Source: Lachnospiraceae bacterium (GTDB taxonomy: Bacteria; Bacillota; Clostridia; Lachnospirales; Lachnospiraceae). Taken from it: a DNA stretch of 37,120 nucleotides. The position numbers and the translations under genes are program-made. A model generated the notes under the pieces. The model ran no database searches and had not been told where the DNA came from. It was given only the letters and a program-made list of their open reading frames with translations. Below, piece by piece: positions 23,207-32,635 of the stretch (positions are counted from its first letter, which is position 1; every line of letters starts with the position of its first letter). The stretch covers positions 1 through 37,120 of the forward strand of contig JAFRVD010000060.1 of the NCBI GenBank assembly GCA_017441825.1, in the 5' to 3' direction.

Positions 23207-25869
23207 TTGATGTCTGCTTTCAGGACTTCTTCAGCCTTGGCGAGCGCACTCGGGATACCCGAAGGATCCTTGCCGCCGGCCTGTGCCATATTGGGGCGTC
23301 CGCCGCCGCCTCCTCCGACAAGGCCCGCCACGGCCTTGATGAGGTTGCCTGCATGCGCGCCGCGCTTCACTGCACTGTCAGTTGCAGCAGCGACCAGGGA
23401 GACCTTTCCGTCTTTTGTGGAGATCAGAAGGATCACGCACTCGCCGAGCTTGTCGCGGAAGCCGTCGCTTAAGTTCCGAAGCTCGTTCGCGTCCACGTTT
23501 TCAAGCGCTGCGCCAAGGAACGGGATACCGTTGATATCCTTGACGTTCGAAAGCACGTCTCCCGCCGCGTTCTTGGCAGCGTCGGCCTTCAGCTTTTCGT
23601 TTTCCGACTGTAGCGCCTTGAGCTCGTTCTGAAGCGCGCGGAGCCTCTCGGGAAGCGCCGCGGGCGAGGTCTTTAAGACGGACGCTGCTTCCTCGAAGCG
23701 CTCTTCCATCTCGCGGTAATATGTAAGGACGTTGTCCGCTGTGATCGCTTCGATTCTCCGTACGCCGGCCGCGATGCCGGATTCACTGAGGATCTTGAAG
23801 ACGCGGATATCCGACGTATTCTTCACGTGAGTACCGCCGCAGAGCTCGATCGAGAAATCACCTACGGACACGACGCGTACACGGTCGCCGTATTTTTCGC
23901 CGAAGAGTGCCATCGCGCCTTTCTTCCTTGCGGATTCGATGTCCATCTCTTCAGTGACTACCGGAACCGCCTCGCTGATCTTCTCATTCACGATGGCTTC
24001 CACTTTGCGGATCTCCTCGGGCGTCATCGCCTGGAAATGCGTAAAGTCAAAGCGGAGCCTGCTGGCGTTATTTAAGGAACCTGCCTGCTCTACGTGCGTG
24101 CCCAGGACGTCGCGGAGCGCCTTCTGGAGAAGGTGCGTTGCGGTGTGGTTCGCGCAGGTCTTCCGGCGGTTTTCGGGGTCCGGTACAAGGCGCACCAAAT
24201 CGCCAACCGTAAGGCTTCCGGATTCCATGACGCCGATATGCGCGACCTTGCCGCCCTGAAGCTTTACGGCTTCCTTCACGCGGAACAGGCCGTGCGCGTT
24301 TTCAATGACGCCGAAGTCGCCTTCCTGGCCGCCCATCGTCGCGTAGAACGCAGTCTCCGGGACGATCACGGCGCCGGTCTCGTTCTCTTCGAGCGTATCC
24401 ACAAGCGCACCGTAGTCCTTTTCATCCTCAAGGCTCTTCTGCACGAGTACGGAGATCTCCGAAGTGTTCTCCGCATCCGTGTAGCCCACGAACTCCGTCG
24501 TAATGGCCGCGTCGATCTCATCGTACGCCGTAGCGTCCTTGCCCATGTAGTTGGACTTCCTGCGGGAAGTCCTTGCAGCCGTACGCTGCGCTTCCATCGC
24601 TTCGTCAAAGCCCTGCTCGTCTAAGGAAAGGCCCTGCTCCGCAAGGATCTCTTCCGTGAGATCCCGCGGGAAGCCGTAGGTATCGTAGAGCCGGAAAGCG
24701 TCCTGTCCGGACAGCACGCTGCCGCCGTTCTTCTTAAGTTCTTCGATCTCATCGTGAAGAAGCGAAAGGCCGGTATCGATGGTCTTGTTGAACTTGTTCT
24801 CTTCCTCCGTGATCACGGCAAGGATCATTGCCCGCTTCTCAAGAAGCTCGGGATATCCGCCGCAGGAGGTGTCGATGACCGTATCCGCAAGGCCTGCAAG
24901 GAACGTCCCCTGGACGCCTAAAAGCCTTCCGTGCCGCGCCGCACGGCGGAGAAGCCGCCGTAAAACGTAGCCGCGTCCGTTGTTCGACGGCATGATGCCG
25001 TCCGAGATCATGAAGGTCACGGAACGGATGTGGTCCGTGATGATGCGGATCGAGATATCCGCCTTCGGGTCGGTCTTGTATTTCACGCCGCTGATCTCGC
25101 CGACGTGCGCTGTAAGCGCCGCCAGCGTATCGACGTCGAAGATCGAATCCACGTCCTGCACGACCACGGCCAGACGCTCGAGACCCATTCCGGTGTCGAT
25201 GTTCTTCTGGTCCAGTACCGTGTAATTGCCCTTGCCGTCGTTGTTGAACTGGGTGAACACGTTGTTCCAGATCTCAATGTAGCGGTCGCAGTCGCAGCCC
25301 ACGGTGCAGGTCGGCTTGCCGCAGCCGTACTTTTCTCCGCGGTCATAGTAGATCTCGGAGCAGGGGCCGCAGGGGCCTGAGCCGTGCTCCCAGAAATTGT
25401 CTTCCTTGCCGAAACGGTAAATACGGTCCGCCGGGATGCCTTCCTGTTTGTTCCAGATGTCGAACGCTTCATCGTCCTCCACAGATACGGACGGATACAG
25501 GCGGTCGGGGTCGAGCCCGACCACGTCGGTCAGGAACTCCCACGACCAGTGGATGGCTTCCTTCTTGAAATAATCTCCGAAGGAGAAATTGCCCAGCATC
25601 TCAAAGAACGTGCCGTGGCGCGCGGTCTTGCCCACGTTTTCGATATCGCCGGTGCGGATGCACTTCTGGCAGGTGCAGACCCTGCGGCGCGGCGGGATCT
25701 CCTGGCCCGTAAAATAAGGCTTCAGGGGCGTCATTCCTGCGTTGATGATGAGCACGCTGTTGTCGTTCTGCGGCACCAGCGAAAAGCTCTTCATCCTGAG
25801 ATGGCCGTTCTTCTTTTCGAAGTAGTCCAGGAACATGTTTCTTAATTCATTGACTCCGTACTTTTCCAT
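23203..25869 (-). CDS. alaS: Alanyl-tRNA synthetase
   Basis: The full-length enzyme has 888 residues. The N-terminal class II aminoacylation domain begins MEKYGVNELRNMFLDYFEKKNGH and shows TCQKCIRTGDIENVGKTARHGTFFEMLGNFSFGDYFK. The editing domain has HTATHLL (near 573) and CGGTHV (near 676), whose residues hold the zinc that clears Ser- and Gly-tRNA-Ala. The C-terminal oligomerisation domain ends with a glycine-rich AGLVGGGGGGRPNMAQAGG. AGAGG lies before the ATG. No T-box leader is present, since only 48 bp separate it from the upstream gene. Confidence 0.97.
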   Translation of the reverse strand: MEKYGVNELRNMFLDYFEKKNGHLRMKSFSLVPQNDNSVLIINAGMTPLKPYFTGQEIPPRRRVCTCQKCIRTGDIENVGKTARHGTFFEMLGNFSFGDYFKKEAIHWSWEFLTDVVGLDPDRLYPSVSVEDDEAFDIWNKQEGIPADRIYRFGKEDNFWEHGSGPCGPCSEIYYDRGEKYGCGKPTCTVGCDCDRYIEIWNNVFTQFNNDGKGNYTVLDQKNIDTGMGLERLAVVVQDVDSIFDVDTLAALTAHVGEISGVKYKTDPKADISIRIITDHIRSVTFMISDGIMPSNNGRGYVLRRLLRRAARHGRLLGVQGTFLAGLADTVIDTSCGGYPELLEKRAMILAVITEEENKFNKTIDTGLSLLHDEIEELKKNGGSVLSGQDAFRLYDTYGFPRDLTEEILAEQGLSLDEQGFDEAMEAQRTAARTSRRKSNYMGKDATAYDEIDAAITTEFVGYTDAENTSEISVLVQKSLEDEKDYGALVDTLEENETGAVIVPETAFYATMGGQEGDFGVIENAHGLFRVKEAVKLQGGKVAHIGVMESGSLTVGDLVRLVPDPENRRKTCANHTATHLLQKALRDVLGTHVEQAGSLNNASRLRFDFTHFQAMTPEEIRKVEAIVNEKISEAVPVVTEEMDIESARKKGAMALFGEKYGDRVRVVSVGDFSIELCGGTHVKNTSDIRVFKILSESGIAAGVRRIEAITADNVLTYYREMEERFEEAASVLKTSPAALPERLRALQNELKALQSENEKLKADAAKNAAGDVLSNVKDINGIPFLGAALENVDANELRNLSDGFRDKLGECVILLISTKDGKVSLVAAATDSAVKRGAHAGNLIKAVAGLVGGGGGGRPNMAQAGGKDPSGIPSALAKAEEVLKADIK

Positions 25870-25917
25870 TCCGTTTTTCCTCTGAAATTGTATAATGTTT
25901 TTTTATGGTATCCAAAA

Positions 25918-27384
25918 CTATCTGTCGTACCAGATCACGGCTTCCGCCTTCGTAAGGAACGTTCTGCCGGATCCGCTGTGGATGAGCGCGATCATGTTTT
26001 CAGTGACCTTTTCCGTAGTCACAAGGTGCGACGGATCGCCGTCCCCTTCGCTGTAATACGACGTGTTGCAGTGGACGATCCCGGCCCGCGTTCCGCTTGT
26101 GGAGTTCGTCTTTCCCGTGGAGATCATGACGTGTCCCGGGAAATACACGATTGCGCCCGGATGCTCCATAATAAGCGCTTCCTTGTCTGTGTCAGACATG
26201 TTCGTGACGTTTTCTATATGGAGGCCCTTCGCACGGCAGATACCGGAGCAGTTCCTCGGCATGAAAATGCCGAACACGCGGTAAGTGAGGCTTACAAAGG
26301 ATGAACAGTCGTAATTACTGTGAAGGTCGCCGTACCCGTACGGAACGTCAATAAGCGACCGGGCGAGTGAAACGACGTTCTCTTCACTGTAGTCCATGAA
26401 GCCGTCATGGTAGCGGTCCGAAAGGTCTTCGCCGCTCACGATCCGCTCTTCTATGACGAGCGAACCGTCTTCCGTCCTTGCGGGAAGGAGGACGCTGTAG
26501 GACGTCCCGTTTTCATCCTTCTTTGTGTACGGGATGATGACGCCCAGACGGTTAAGAGGCGCGATATCGTTCGGGATAACCGCCGTCCGTACGAGGAATT
26601 TGTCCTGTGTAAGGTATTCAAGGTATGTATTCCGGCTGCAGAAGCCGATGTCCTGCGTCTTGATCCACCCATAGTAGTTGATTCCCTGGACGAAAGACCA
26701 GTAGCCGTCCGCCGTCTCGTGAAGTACGAGTACGCCGTCTCCGTAGAGGAGCATGGACTCCTGGAACATGTCCCAGGCCTGGGATTCATTGTCGTTATAC
26801 GCACGGAGCTCCGTCGGAAACGACCGCACCGAGCTGTTGTTCACAAGGATGCCGTAGCGGACCTCGCACGGCTCGTCCGCCTGCTGCGTCACCTTTTCCC
26901 GAAGGACGTCCGTATTCATGTAGGCGCGGATCTCCGCCCGCACGGCGTCGATGTCCGTCCGCTCCCCGTAGTGCTGCCGGTCCGGAAAGCTGTACGAATC
27001 CATCATCGTAAGGACTTCTGTCACCGTAAATGCAGGCTCCGCAAGGATGTCCGCCATCATGCAGTCCGGCTCCTTAAGGTTCTTTTCATTCACGCGGACC
27101 AGGGACTTCTTCATCCGCTTCCCGAAGAAGGAGCCGTATGCTTCTTCCCCCTCTTCGTCTTCATCGTCCTCTTCGCCCATGACCTCGTCGTACCAGGCAG
27201 GCTTCGTCCGTTCCGGTACGGTTTCGGTTTCCCGCGGCTCCGCAGGCTCGGTCTCCGGGATGAACGAGTTCATCTTGGGATCTTCCTTCGCTCCGCAGGC
27301 AGTAAAGGAAAAGAGCACGGCAACGATCACGAGGGCCGCAACAAGCCTAATATGCGCGTACTTTCTTTTCACCTTCATCCTCAT
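25918..27384 (-). CDS. NlpC/P60-family lipoprotein with SH3-like domains (cell-wall hydrolase)
   Basis: The 488-residue protein starts with a lipoprotein signal peptide; the lipobox is FTAC with the cysteine at about residue 30. An acidic Glu/Pro linker follows. The middle carries SH3-like segments (VRYGILVNNSSVRSFPTE and YYGWIKTQDIGFCSRNTYL), a layout shared with bacterial SH3b1/SH3b2-NlpC/P60 hydrolases. The catalytic domain has its cysteine in YDCSSFVSL (near 359) and histidine in GHVMISTG. It should cut peptide stems of peptidoglycan outside the cell. GGAGG is 6 nt upstream of the ATG. The start lies 38 bp inside the P-type ATPase gene. Confidence 0.9.
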   Translation of the reverse strand: MRMKVKRKYAHIRLVAALVIVAVLFSFTACGAKEDPKMNSFIPETEPAEPRETETVPERTKPAWYDEVMGEEDDEDEEGEEAYGSFFGKRMKKSLVRVNEKNLKEPDCMMADILAEPAFTVTEVLTMMDSYSFPDRQHYGERTDIDAVRAEIRAYMNTDVLREKVTQQADEPCEVRYGILVNNSSVRSFPTELRAYNDNESQAWDMFQESMLLYGDGVLVLHETADGYWSFVQGINYYGWIKTQDIGFCSRNTYLEYLTQDKFLVRTAVIPNDIAPLNRLGVIIPYTKKDENGTSYSVLLPARTEDGSLVIEERIVSGEDLSDRYHDGFMDYSEENVVSLARSLIDVPYGYGDLHSNYDCSSFVSLTYRVFGIFMPRNCSGICRAKGLHIENVTNMSDTDKEALIMEHPGAIVYFPGHVMISTGKTNSTSGTRAGIVHCNTSYYSEGDGDPSHLVTTEKVTENMIALIHSGSGRTFLTKAEAVIWYDR

Positions 27385-29728
27385 CTTCTTCCTCCCGCGG
27401 CTCGGAAAGGACCTTCACGATGCGGGCTATATATTTTGAATAGAACGACTCCAGAAGATCGATCAGGATGGGCGCGAGCGTAATGATGCCGACCAGGATC
27501 AGCACCCCGGTCACCGTTACGTCCGTGAATTCCAGGATCTTCTGGCCGATGATCATGACGACCAGATAGGAGATCTCCATCGTATAGATCACGATCCTCC
27601 GGTACGGGCTTAAGGGACTGTAGATCCGCTTCAGCATGAAGAAATAGATAAAGCCGATCATGATGACGCAGATGGTCGAAAGCATCCCCGCAAGCTCTGT
27701 GTTAAAAGACAGGCCGATATTCGTGATCAGGAATGTACACAGAGCGATCGTGATGCCGGCCGGCAGTGCGTTTTTAAATACCCTTGACATGAAATCCTTC
27801 GGGATCCTGTCGAAAGACGGCTCCAGCTGCAGGAAGAATGTCGGGATGCCGACCGCGCAGCCTGAAATGATGGAAAGCTGTACGGCCTGGAACGGATATG
27901 TGTGGCCCACAATGAGCGTACCGAGCGTCAGGAGCACGGAAAACGTCGTCTTGATGAGGTACATGGCCGACGCCCTGCAGATGTTGTTGATGACCCGCCG
28001 TCCTTCGTTAACGACGGACGGCATGGACGTGAAGTCCGAATCCAGGAGGACGATGTTGGCCGTGTGCTTTGCTGCTTCCGAGCCGGACGCCATTGCGATC
28101 GAGCAGTCCGCTTTCTTTAATGCAAGCACGTCGTTTACGCCGTCTCCGGTCATTGCGACCGTGTGGCCCATTTCCTGCAGGATCTCCACCATCCGCTCTT
28201 TCTGGTCGGGGCGGACGCGCCCGAAGACGTAGAAGTCCTGCATGGCCTGCCGGAGCTCGTCGTCCGTTAACGTGGAGACGTCGATGTATTTGTCGGCATT
28301 GTCAATGCCGCATTTTTCAGCGATCTTGGAGACCGTCACGGCATCGTCGCCGGAGATCACGCGGAGGGACACGCCCTGCTCGCGGAAGTACTGGACGGCT
28401 TCATTGCAGTTCGTACGGATCACGTCGGACATCGCAACAAAGCCGAGACACCGAAGATCCGCGGGAAGCGTGTTGTCCGTCATGTTGATATCGCTGTGAG
28501 CGAGGATCAGGACACGCATTCCGCGCTCAAGATACGGCTCCAGCATACGCGGAAGCTCGTGGTCCTCCGGCATCAGGAACTGGGCGGCGCCCATGTAATA
28601 CGTTCCGTGGCCCCGGAAGGAAGCGCCGGAATATTTCCGGTCCGAAGAGAACGGGATCTCATAGAGGACTTCCCAGCGTGTTTCAGGCGTCTTGAAGAAT
28701 TCCACCAGGCCTTCCTGAGTGGCGTTTTTCGTCTTCTGCCCCGCAAGAAGGTTTCGGAAGCCTTCATAGAAGCCTTCCTTTTCGTCTTCAAACGGAATGA
28801 CCTCTTCCACCACGATCCTGCCTTCCGTAAGCGTCCCGGTTTTGTCAAGGCACAGAACGTCCACGCGGGCGAGCGTTTCAATACAGAACAGCTCCTGGAC
28901 GATGGTCCGCTTCTTGGCGAGGCGGAGAACACCCATGGTGAGCGCCGTACTGGTCAAAAGCACAAGGCCTTCCGGGATCATCCCGATGCCGGAAGTGACC
29001 ATCTGCTCGACCGCGGAGCGGAACGACGCGTGGTGCAGGAAATACTGCTTCGCGAAAAGGCCCGCGCAAAGAGGCACGATCATGAAGCTGACTGCCTTCA
29101 GAATATTGTTTAAGCTCTTTCTGAGCTGCGAATTGACCCTTTTGAACTTCTTCGCTTCACCCGAGATGGTCTCGATGTAATTATCCTTGCCGACGTGCAC
29201 TACGCGCGCGATACACTGCCCGGAGGTCACAAACGCGCCGGAGAAGATCGAATCTCCGGGGACCTTCATGACGTTGTCCGATTCGCCGGTCAGCATGGAT
29301 TCGTTGACCTCGATCTCTCCTTCTATGAGCTCCGCGTCAGCGGGGATCTCGTCGCCCGTGGACAGCACCATGATGTCGTCTGTTACCAGGCCCTCGACCG
29401 GGATCTTCACTTCCTGGCTCTCCCGGATGACCCGGACCGTACTTGCCGTCAGGATGGCGAGGGAATCCAGCGTTTTCTTGGTGCGGATCTCCTGGATGAT
29501 GCCGATCACGGTATTCACGATGATGACCCACATGAACAGGCAGTTCTTGTAGGACCCCACGGAAAGGATCATCACGAAGAAGATAATATTCAGAATGTTG
29601 AAGAAAGTGATGGTATTGGACAGCAGGATCTGCTTGTAGCTCTTGCTGTGCGCATTCTGGTCGGTGACGTTTACCTTGCCTTCAGCCACTTTCTTTTCAA
29701 CCTGGGAATGTGTTAAACCGGTTACCAT
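27347..29728 (-). CDS. P-type cation-translocating ATPase, CtpE-like
   Basis: This 793-residue pump has the phosphorylation site CLDKTGTL (Asp305), the actuator loop MLTGES (155-160) and the hinge MTGDGVND. About ten membrane segments are present. The ion-site motif in the fourth helix is GMIPEGLVLLTS (259-270), followed by KKRTIVQELFCIETLARVD. This matches the P-type group that includes mycobacterial CtpE, a calcium uptake pump, rather than the heavy-metal group. No N-terminal CxxC metal domain exists. The C-terminus is acidic (EPREEEDEDEGEKK). It has a dedicated promoter and overlaps the NlpC/P60 gene, which hints at linked control of cation supply and cell-wall work. Ion specificity is inferred. 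Confidence 0.9.
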   Translation of the reverse strand: MVTGLTHSQVEKKVAEGKVNVTDQNAHSKSYKQILLSNTITFFNILNIIFFVMILSVGSYKNCLFMWVIIVNTVIGIIQEIRTKKTLDSLAILTASTVRVIRESQEVKIPVEGLVTDDIMVLSTGDEIPADAELIEGEIEVNESMLTGESDNVMKVPGDSIFSGAFVTSGQCIARVVHVGKDNYIETISGEAKKFKRVNSQLRKSLNNILKAVSFMIVPLCAGLFAKQYFLHHASFRSAVEQMVTSGIGMIPEGLVLLTSTALTMGVLRLAKKRTIVQELFCIETLARVDVLCLDKTGTLTEGRIVVEEVIPFEDEKEGFYEGFRNLLAGQKTKNATQEGLVEFFKTPETRWEVLYEIPFSSDRKYSGASFRGHGTYYMGAAQFLMPEDHELPRMLEPYLERGMRVLILAHSDINMTDNTLPADLRCLGFVAMSDVIRTNCNEAVQYFREQGVSLRVISGDDAVTVSKIAEKCGIDNADKYIDVSTLTDDELRQAMQDFYVFGRVRPDQKERMVEILQEMGHTVAMTGDGVNDVLALKKADCSIAMASGSEAAKHTANIVLLDSDFTSMPSVVNEGRRVINNICRASAMYLIKTTFSVLLTLGTLIVGHTYPFQAVQLSIISGCAVGIPTFFLQLEPSFDRIPKDFMSRVFKNALPAGITIALCTFLITNIGLSFNTELAGMLSTICVIMIGFIYFFMLKRIYSPLSPYRRIVIYTMEISYLVVMIIGQKILEFTDVTVTGVLILVGIITLAPILIDLLESFYSKYIARIVKVLSEPREEEDEDEGEKKVRAY

Positions 29729-29772
29729 ACAAACCTCTCTCAGTGTTGCTCTGTCATTTACATCAGAATTCA

Positions 29773-29791
29773 GGGCAAAGCCGATTTGCCC
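29773..29791 (-). promoter_or_regulatory. Hairpin at the 5' end of the ATPase transcript
   Basis: GGGCAAA (29773-29779) and TTTGCCC (29785-29791) form a perfect 7-bp stem with a 5-base loop. It begins within about 5 nt of the predicted transcription start and lies some 45 nt before the ATG. It may protect the mRNA 5' end. I do not recognise a riboswitch. Confidence 0.5.
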
Positions 29792-29802
29792 CTAATTTAA
29801 AT

Positions 29803-29831
29803 ATTATATAGCAAAGATCATCCCGCGTCAA
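29803..29831 (-). promoter_or_regulatory. Promoter of the ATPase/NlpC/alaS gene group
   Basis: On the minus strand TTGACG (29826-29831) and TATAAT (29803-29808) are spaced by 17 bp, five of six and six of six matches to consensus. The leader is about 68 nt. Confidence 0.85.
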
Positions 29832-29881
29832 TCTTCACGGACTGTGGTTTTTTGACAGCCGGTCAGTTTATCTCACGTCTC

Positions 29882-31318
29882 TCATCTCGTCAGATAATAT
29901 GTGATGACGTCCCGGGCAAGCGGGGCGGCGTCTGTGCTGCCGTAGCCGCCCTTTTCAAGCATCACGGTGACGGAGATCACAGGGTCGTCGGAAGGTGCGA
30001 ATGCCGTGAACCAGGCGTGCATGTTTTCAAAAGACGACGCGTACTGTGCCGTACCGGATTTGCCGGCCACCTGGCACACGGGACTTGCCGCCTGCGGCGT
30101 AGTCCCGTAATTCACGACGGCTTCCATGCTGCGTTTGAGATACGCCGCCTGCTCTTCCGTAATGACCCTGGTCCCGGGAGATGGCCCGAACCGTTCAGAC
30201 ACTTTTCCGTCCGTATTCTCAACATACTCCACGAGGTATGGTGGGACCAGCACGCCTCCGTTAGCGATCATGCTTGTGATCACAAGGTTCTCGAGCGGCG
30301 TCTCCATGGTCCTTCCCTGCCCGAAGCTGGTCTGCATGACCTCGAAAAGGCCGGATCCTTCCGTAAGTGAAAACGTGCTGGCGGCGCCGGGGAGCTCACG
30401 CAGGAGCTTGTCCCCGAAGCCGAGCTCCTTTGTGAGCGCGCCCCATTTTCCGATATCGAGCGAAAGCCCCATGTCGATGAAGGCCGCGTTGCACGAGTAG
30501 GCGACCGCATGCTCGAGATCCACGTTGCCGTGGCCTGAGCCGTCACCGCAGAGGACGGTCTCACCGTTCAGCGTATAGCTGCCGGTGCAGTTGTAATGAT
30601 AAGATTCATAGTCAGGATGCTCCCGCATGTATTCGATGGCCGTGACGAGCTTAAATGTAGATCCCGGCGCGTAAAGCCCCTGGGTGCACCGGTTCATGAG
30701 GATGCCCGTGTCGTTGTCCGGCGACGTAAGCGCCTCCCAGTTCTCCTTCACCGTATTCGGGTCAAAGGTCGGGCTCGTGACCATCACGAGGACTTTCCCT
30801 GTCCGGGGCTCCATCACCGTAATGGAACCCTTCCTGTCCCCGAGGAGCTCATAGCAATAGTGCTGGAGGTCCGAATCGATGGTAGTGACTACAGTGTCTC
30901 CCTGTGATTTCCGATCCATGAGATCGTTTGTGATCAGGTCCCCGAAGGACACGGAGGACGTCAGGAGATAGCGGTTCATGGAAGCTTCAAGCCCGGTCCG
31001 GCCGACTGCGGAATACCCGGTCACACTTGAGAACAGCGGCCCGAACGGATACACGCGCGTCTCCGCTCCGTTATCCGTATCCGTCCGTGCGATCACGACC
31101 CGGTCCCGGGTCTCAATATTACCCCGGATCACACTGTCCCCGTTCGCCTCGTACCGGTTGTTTTCCGGCCGTGCGAGCGTCTCCTCGCGCCTGGCAAGTT
31201 CGAACCACAGCAGGCCGAAAATGAGCGACACAAGCAAAAGCCCCAGAATCGCTCCTGCGGTATAGATCTCTTTATTATTCTGAAAGCGTGAGCCGCGAGG
31301 CTCCTCACGTCTCTTCAA
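29882..31318 (-). CDS. Class B penicillin-binding protein (peptidoglycan transpeptidase)
   Basis: The 478-residue protein has one N-terminal membrane helix (about 19-40), a short dimerisation-like region, and a transpeptidase domain. The active-site serine is in APGSTFKLV (Ser220, Lys223), the second motif is SCN (275-277), and the third is KSGT (420-423) rather than the usual KTGT. It crosslinks peptidoglycan outside the membrane, working with the SEDS polymerase encoded just upstream. The start appears to be TTG, 14 bp inside the SEDS gene, because no in-frame ATG precedes the membrane helix. It is shorter than most FtsI/PBP2 proteins and resembles the PbpA type. It is the last gene of the ruvA unit. 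Confidence 0.9.
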   Translation of the reverse strand: MKRREEPRGSRFQNNKEIYTAGAILGLLLVSLIFGLLWFELARREETLARPENNRYEANGDSVIRGNIETRDRVVIARTDTDNGAETRVYPFGPLFSSVTGYSAVGRTGLEASMNRYLLTSSVSFGDLITNDLMDRKSQGDTVVTTIDSDLQHYCYELLGDRKGSITVMEPRTGKVLVMVTSPTFDPNTVKENWEALTSPDNDTGILMNRCTQGLYAPGSTFKLVTAIEYMREHPDYESYHYNCTGSYTLNGETVLCGDGSGHGNVDLEHAVAYSCNAAFIDMGLSLDIGKWGALTKELGFGDKLLRELPGAASTFSLTEGSGLFEVMQTSFGQGRTMETPLENLVITSMIANGGVLVPPYLVEYVENTDGKVSERFGPSPGTRVITEEQAAYLKRSMEAVVNYGTTPQAASPVCQVAGKSGTAQYASSFENMHAWFTAFAPSDDPVISVTVMLEKGGYGSTDAAPLARDVITYYLTR

Positions 31319-32633
31319 TTTCCGTCTGCCTCTCTTCTTTCCTGCACTTTACAAAAAGCTCCTGCATGATGCTGAACAGGATGAATGTGGAAAACACCGA
31401 GCTTCCCCCGTAGCTTACGAACGGCAGCGTCACTCCGGTGGCGGGGATCAGCTTGATATTTCCGCCGATGGTCAGGAATACCTGTACCGCGTAGATCGCA
31501 CTGAGGCCGATCCCGAGAAGCCTGTAATACGGCACCCGGGATTCGGAAGTCACCTGGATAAACTTCAGGAGGCAGCTCAGGGAGATCAGTATGATGCAGA
31601 TGCCGATGACCGCCCCCATCTCCTCCGTGACCGCGGAAAAGATGTAATCCTTTTCTACCACATAGATGAGGTTCGGGCTGCCCTGGTAGAGCCCGGTGCC
31701 CATAAAGCCGCCGTTCGCGAGCCCGAGGAGGGAATTCGCGGCCTGGCTGCCCTTCCCGTAGAACAGAGGCCACGGGTCCTTCCAGATATCGATGCGCGTC
31801 TGTACGTGCGAAAACAGCTTCACTGCGGCATAGGACGCCCCTGCGCCGGCTGCTGCGCAAAGAGCCAGGTATCTCGCCTTCCCGGTGGCCGCGTACAGCA
31901 TGATGATATAGGCGCACGCGTAAATGAGCGCGCCGCCGAGGTCCGTGGATGCGACCAGCACCATCACATGTACGACCGCGCAGGCACCGGAAAGCAGTAC
32001 CGTTTTAAAATCGTGCTTCTCCCGGAAAAACCAGGCCGTAAGAAGCACGAAGCTGATCTTGACAAACTCCGAGGGCTGGAACGAAAAAGGCCCGAGCTCG
32101 AGCGTCAGGTTCGCACCGTACGTCCGTCCCGAGATCAGGAGGACAACGGCAAGGAGCAGGATGCCGGCGATCCCCGCGAATACGGAAAACGCCCGCGCAA
32201 ACCTCACACGTTCGAAAAGCTTCGGCACGACGATGCTGAGGACGGACCCTATGGCGATCATCATGAACTGGCGGACGGCCTTGTCAAAATTAAGCCGTGC
32301 CAGAATGATGAACCCGATCGCAAGGAACATGGCGACGTGCGACAGGATCACGCGGGAGCTGTCCCGGTAGACCAGCCGGAACGCGGCCACATAGGCGATG
32401 AGATATATGAGCTCTGATGCATAGAGAAGCACCATGCTGACCGTCCGCTCATGAAGGATCAGCACGGTAAAGCCGACCGCATGAAACAGGATCACCAGGA
32501 TGATCTGCCTCCGGAATTCCCAGATGAGTCTTCTCGGGTCGTCCGCGGAAAGGATCGTAAAGCTCCCGATCATGTAGATCAGCATCAGTGCCGCAAGGAT
32601 ATATTTACAGATGACCGGCAGTACCGTGTTCAC
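31305..32633 (-). CDS. SEDS-family peptidoglycan polymerase (FtsW/RodA/SpoVE)
   Basis: This 442-residue protein has about ten membrane segments and polymerises lipid II glycan chains. Family marks are FSFQPSEFVKIS (mid-protein), the large outer loop with QAANSLLGLANGGFMGTGLYQGSP and VVEKDYIFSAVTEEMG containing the essential aspartate, and the C-terminal PATGVTLPFVSYGGSSV. The start is GTG, with GAGGAG about 10 nt before it. It begins 2 nt after the U32 gene stop and overlaps the class B PBP gene by 14 bp, giving a dedicated polymerase-transpeptidase pair. Whether it serves elongation or division cannot be told from sequence. Confidence 0.92.
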   Translation of the reverse strand: MNTVLPVICKYILAALMLIYMIGSFTILSADDPRRLIWEFRRQIILVILFHAVGFTVLILHERTVSMVLLYASELIYLIAYVAAFRLVYRDSSRVILSHVAMFLAIGFIILARLNFDKAVRQFMMIAIGSVLSIVVPKLFERVRFARAFSVFAGIAGILLLAVVLLISGRTYGANLTLELGPFSFQPSEFVKISFVLLTAWFFREKHDFKTVLLSGACAVVHVMVLVASTDLGGALIYACAYIIMLYAATGKARYLALCAAAGAGASYAAVKLFSHVQTRIDIWKDPWPLFYGKGSQAANSLLGLANGGFMGTGLYQGSPNLIYVVEKDYIFSAVTEEMGAVIGICIILISLSCLLKFIQVTSESRVPYYRLLGIGLSAIYAVQVFLTIGGNIKLIPATGVTLPFVSYGGSSVFSTFILFSIMQELFVKCRKEERQTEIEET

Positions 32634-32635
32634 TC

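Noticed and set aside
25870-25917. Possible promoter or T-box leader before alaS
   Set aside because: The gap is 48 bp, too short for a T-box. The only -10/-35 candidates have a 15-bp spacer, so separate transcription is not supported.
26407-27483. 358-codon plus-strand frame across the NlpC/P60 gene
   Set aside because: It is antisense to a gene with clear catalytic motifs and shows low-complexity Arg/Val-rich sequence without family signs.
29832-29881. Possible terminator after the class B PBP gene
   Set aside because: Only a 6-bp stem with one G-T pair and no following U-run on the minus strand.
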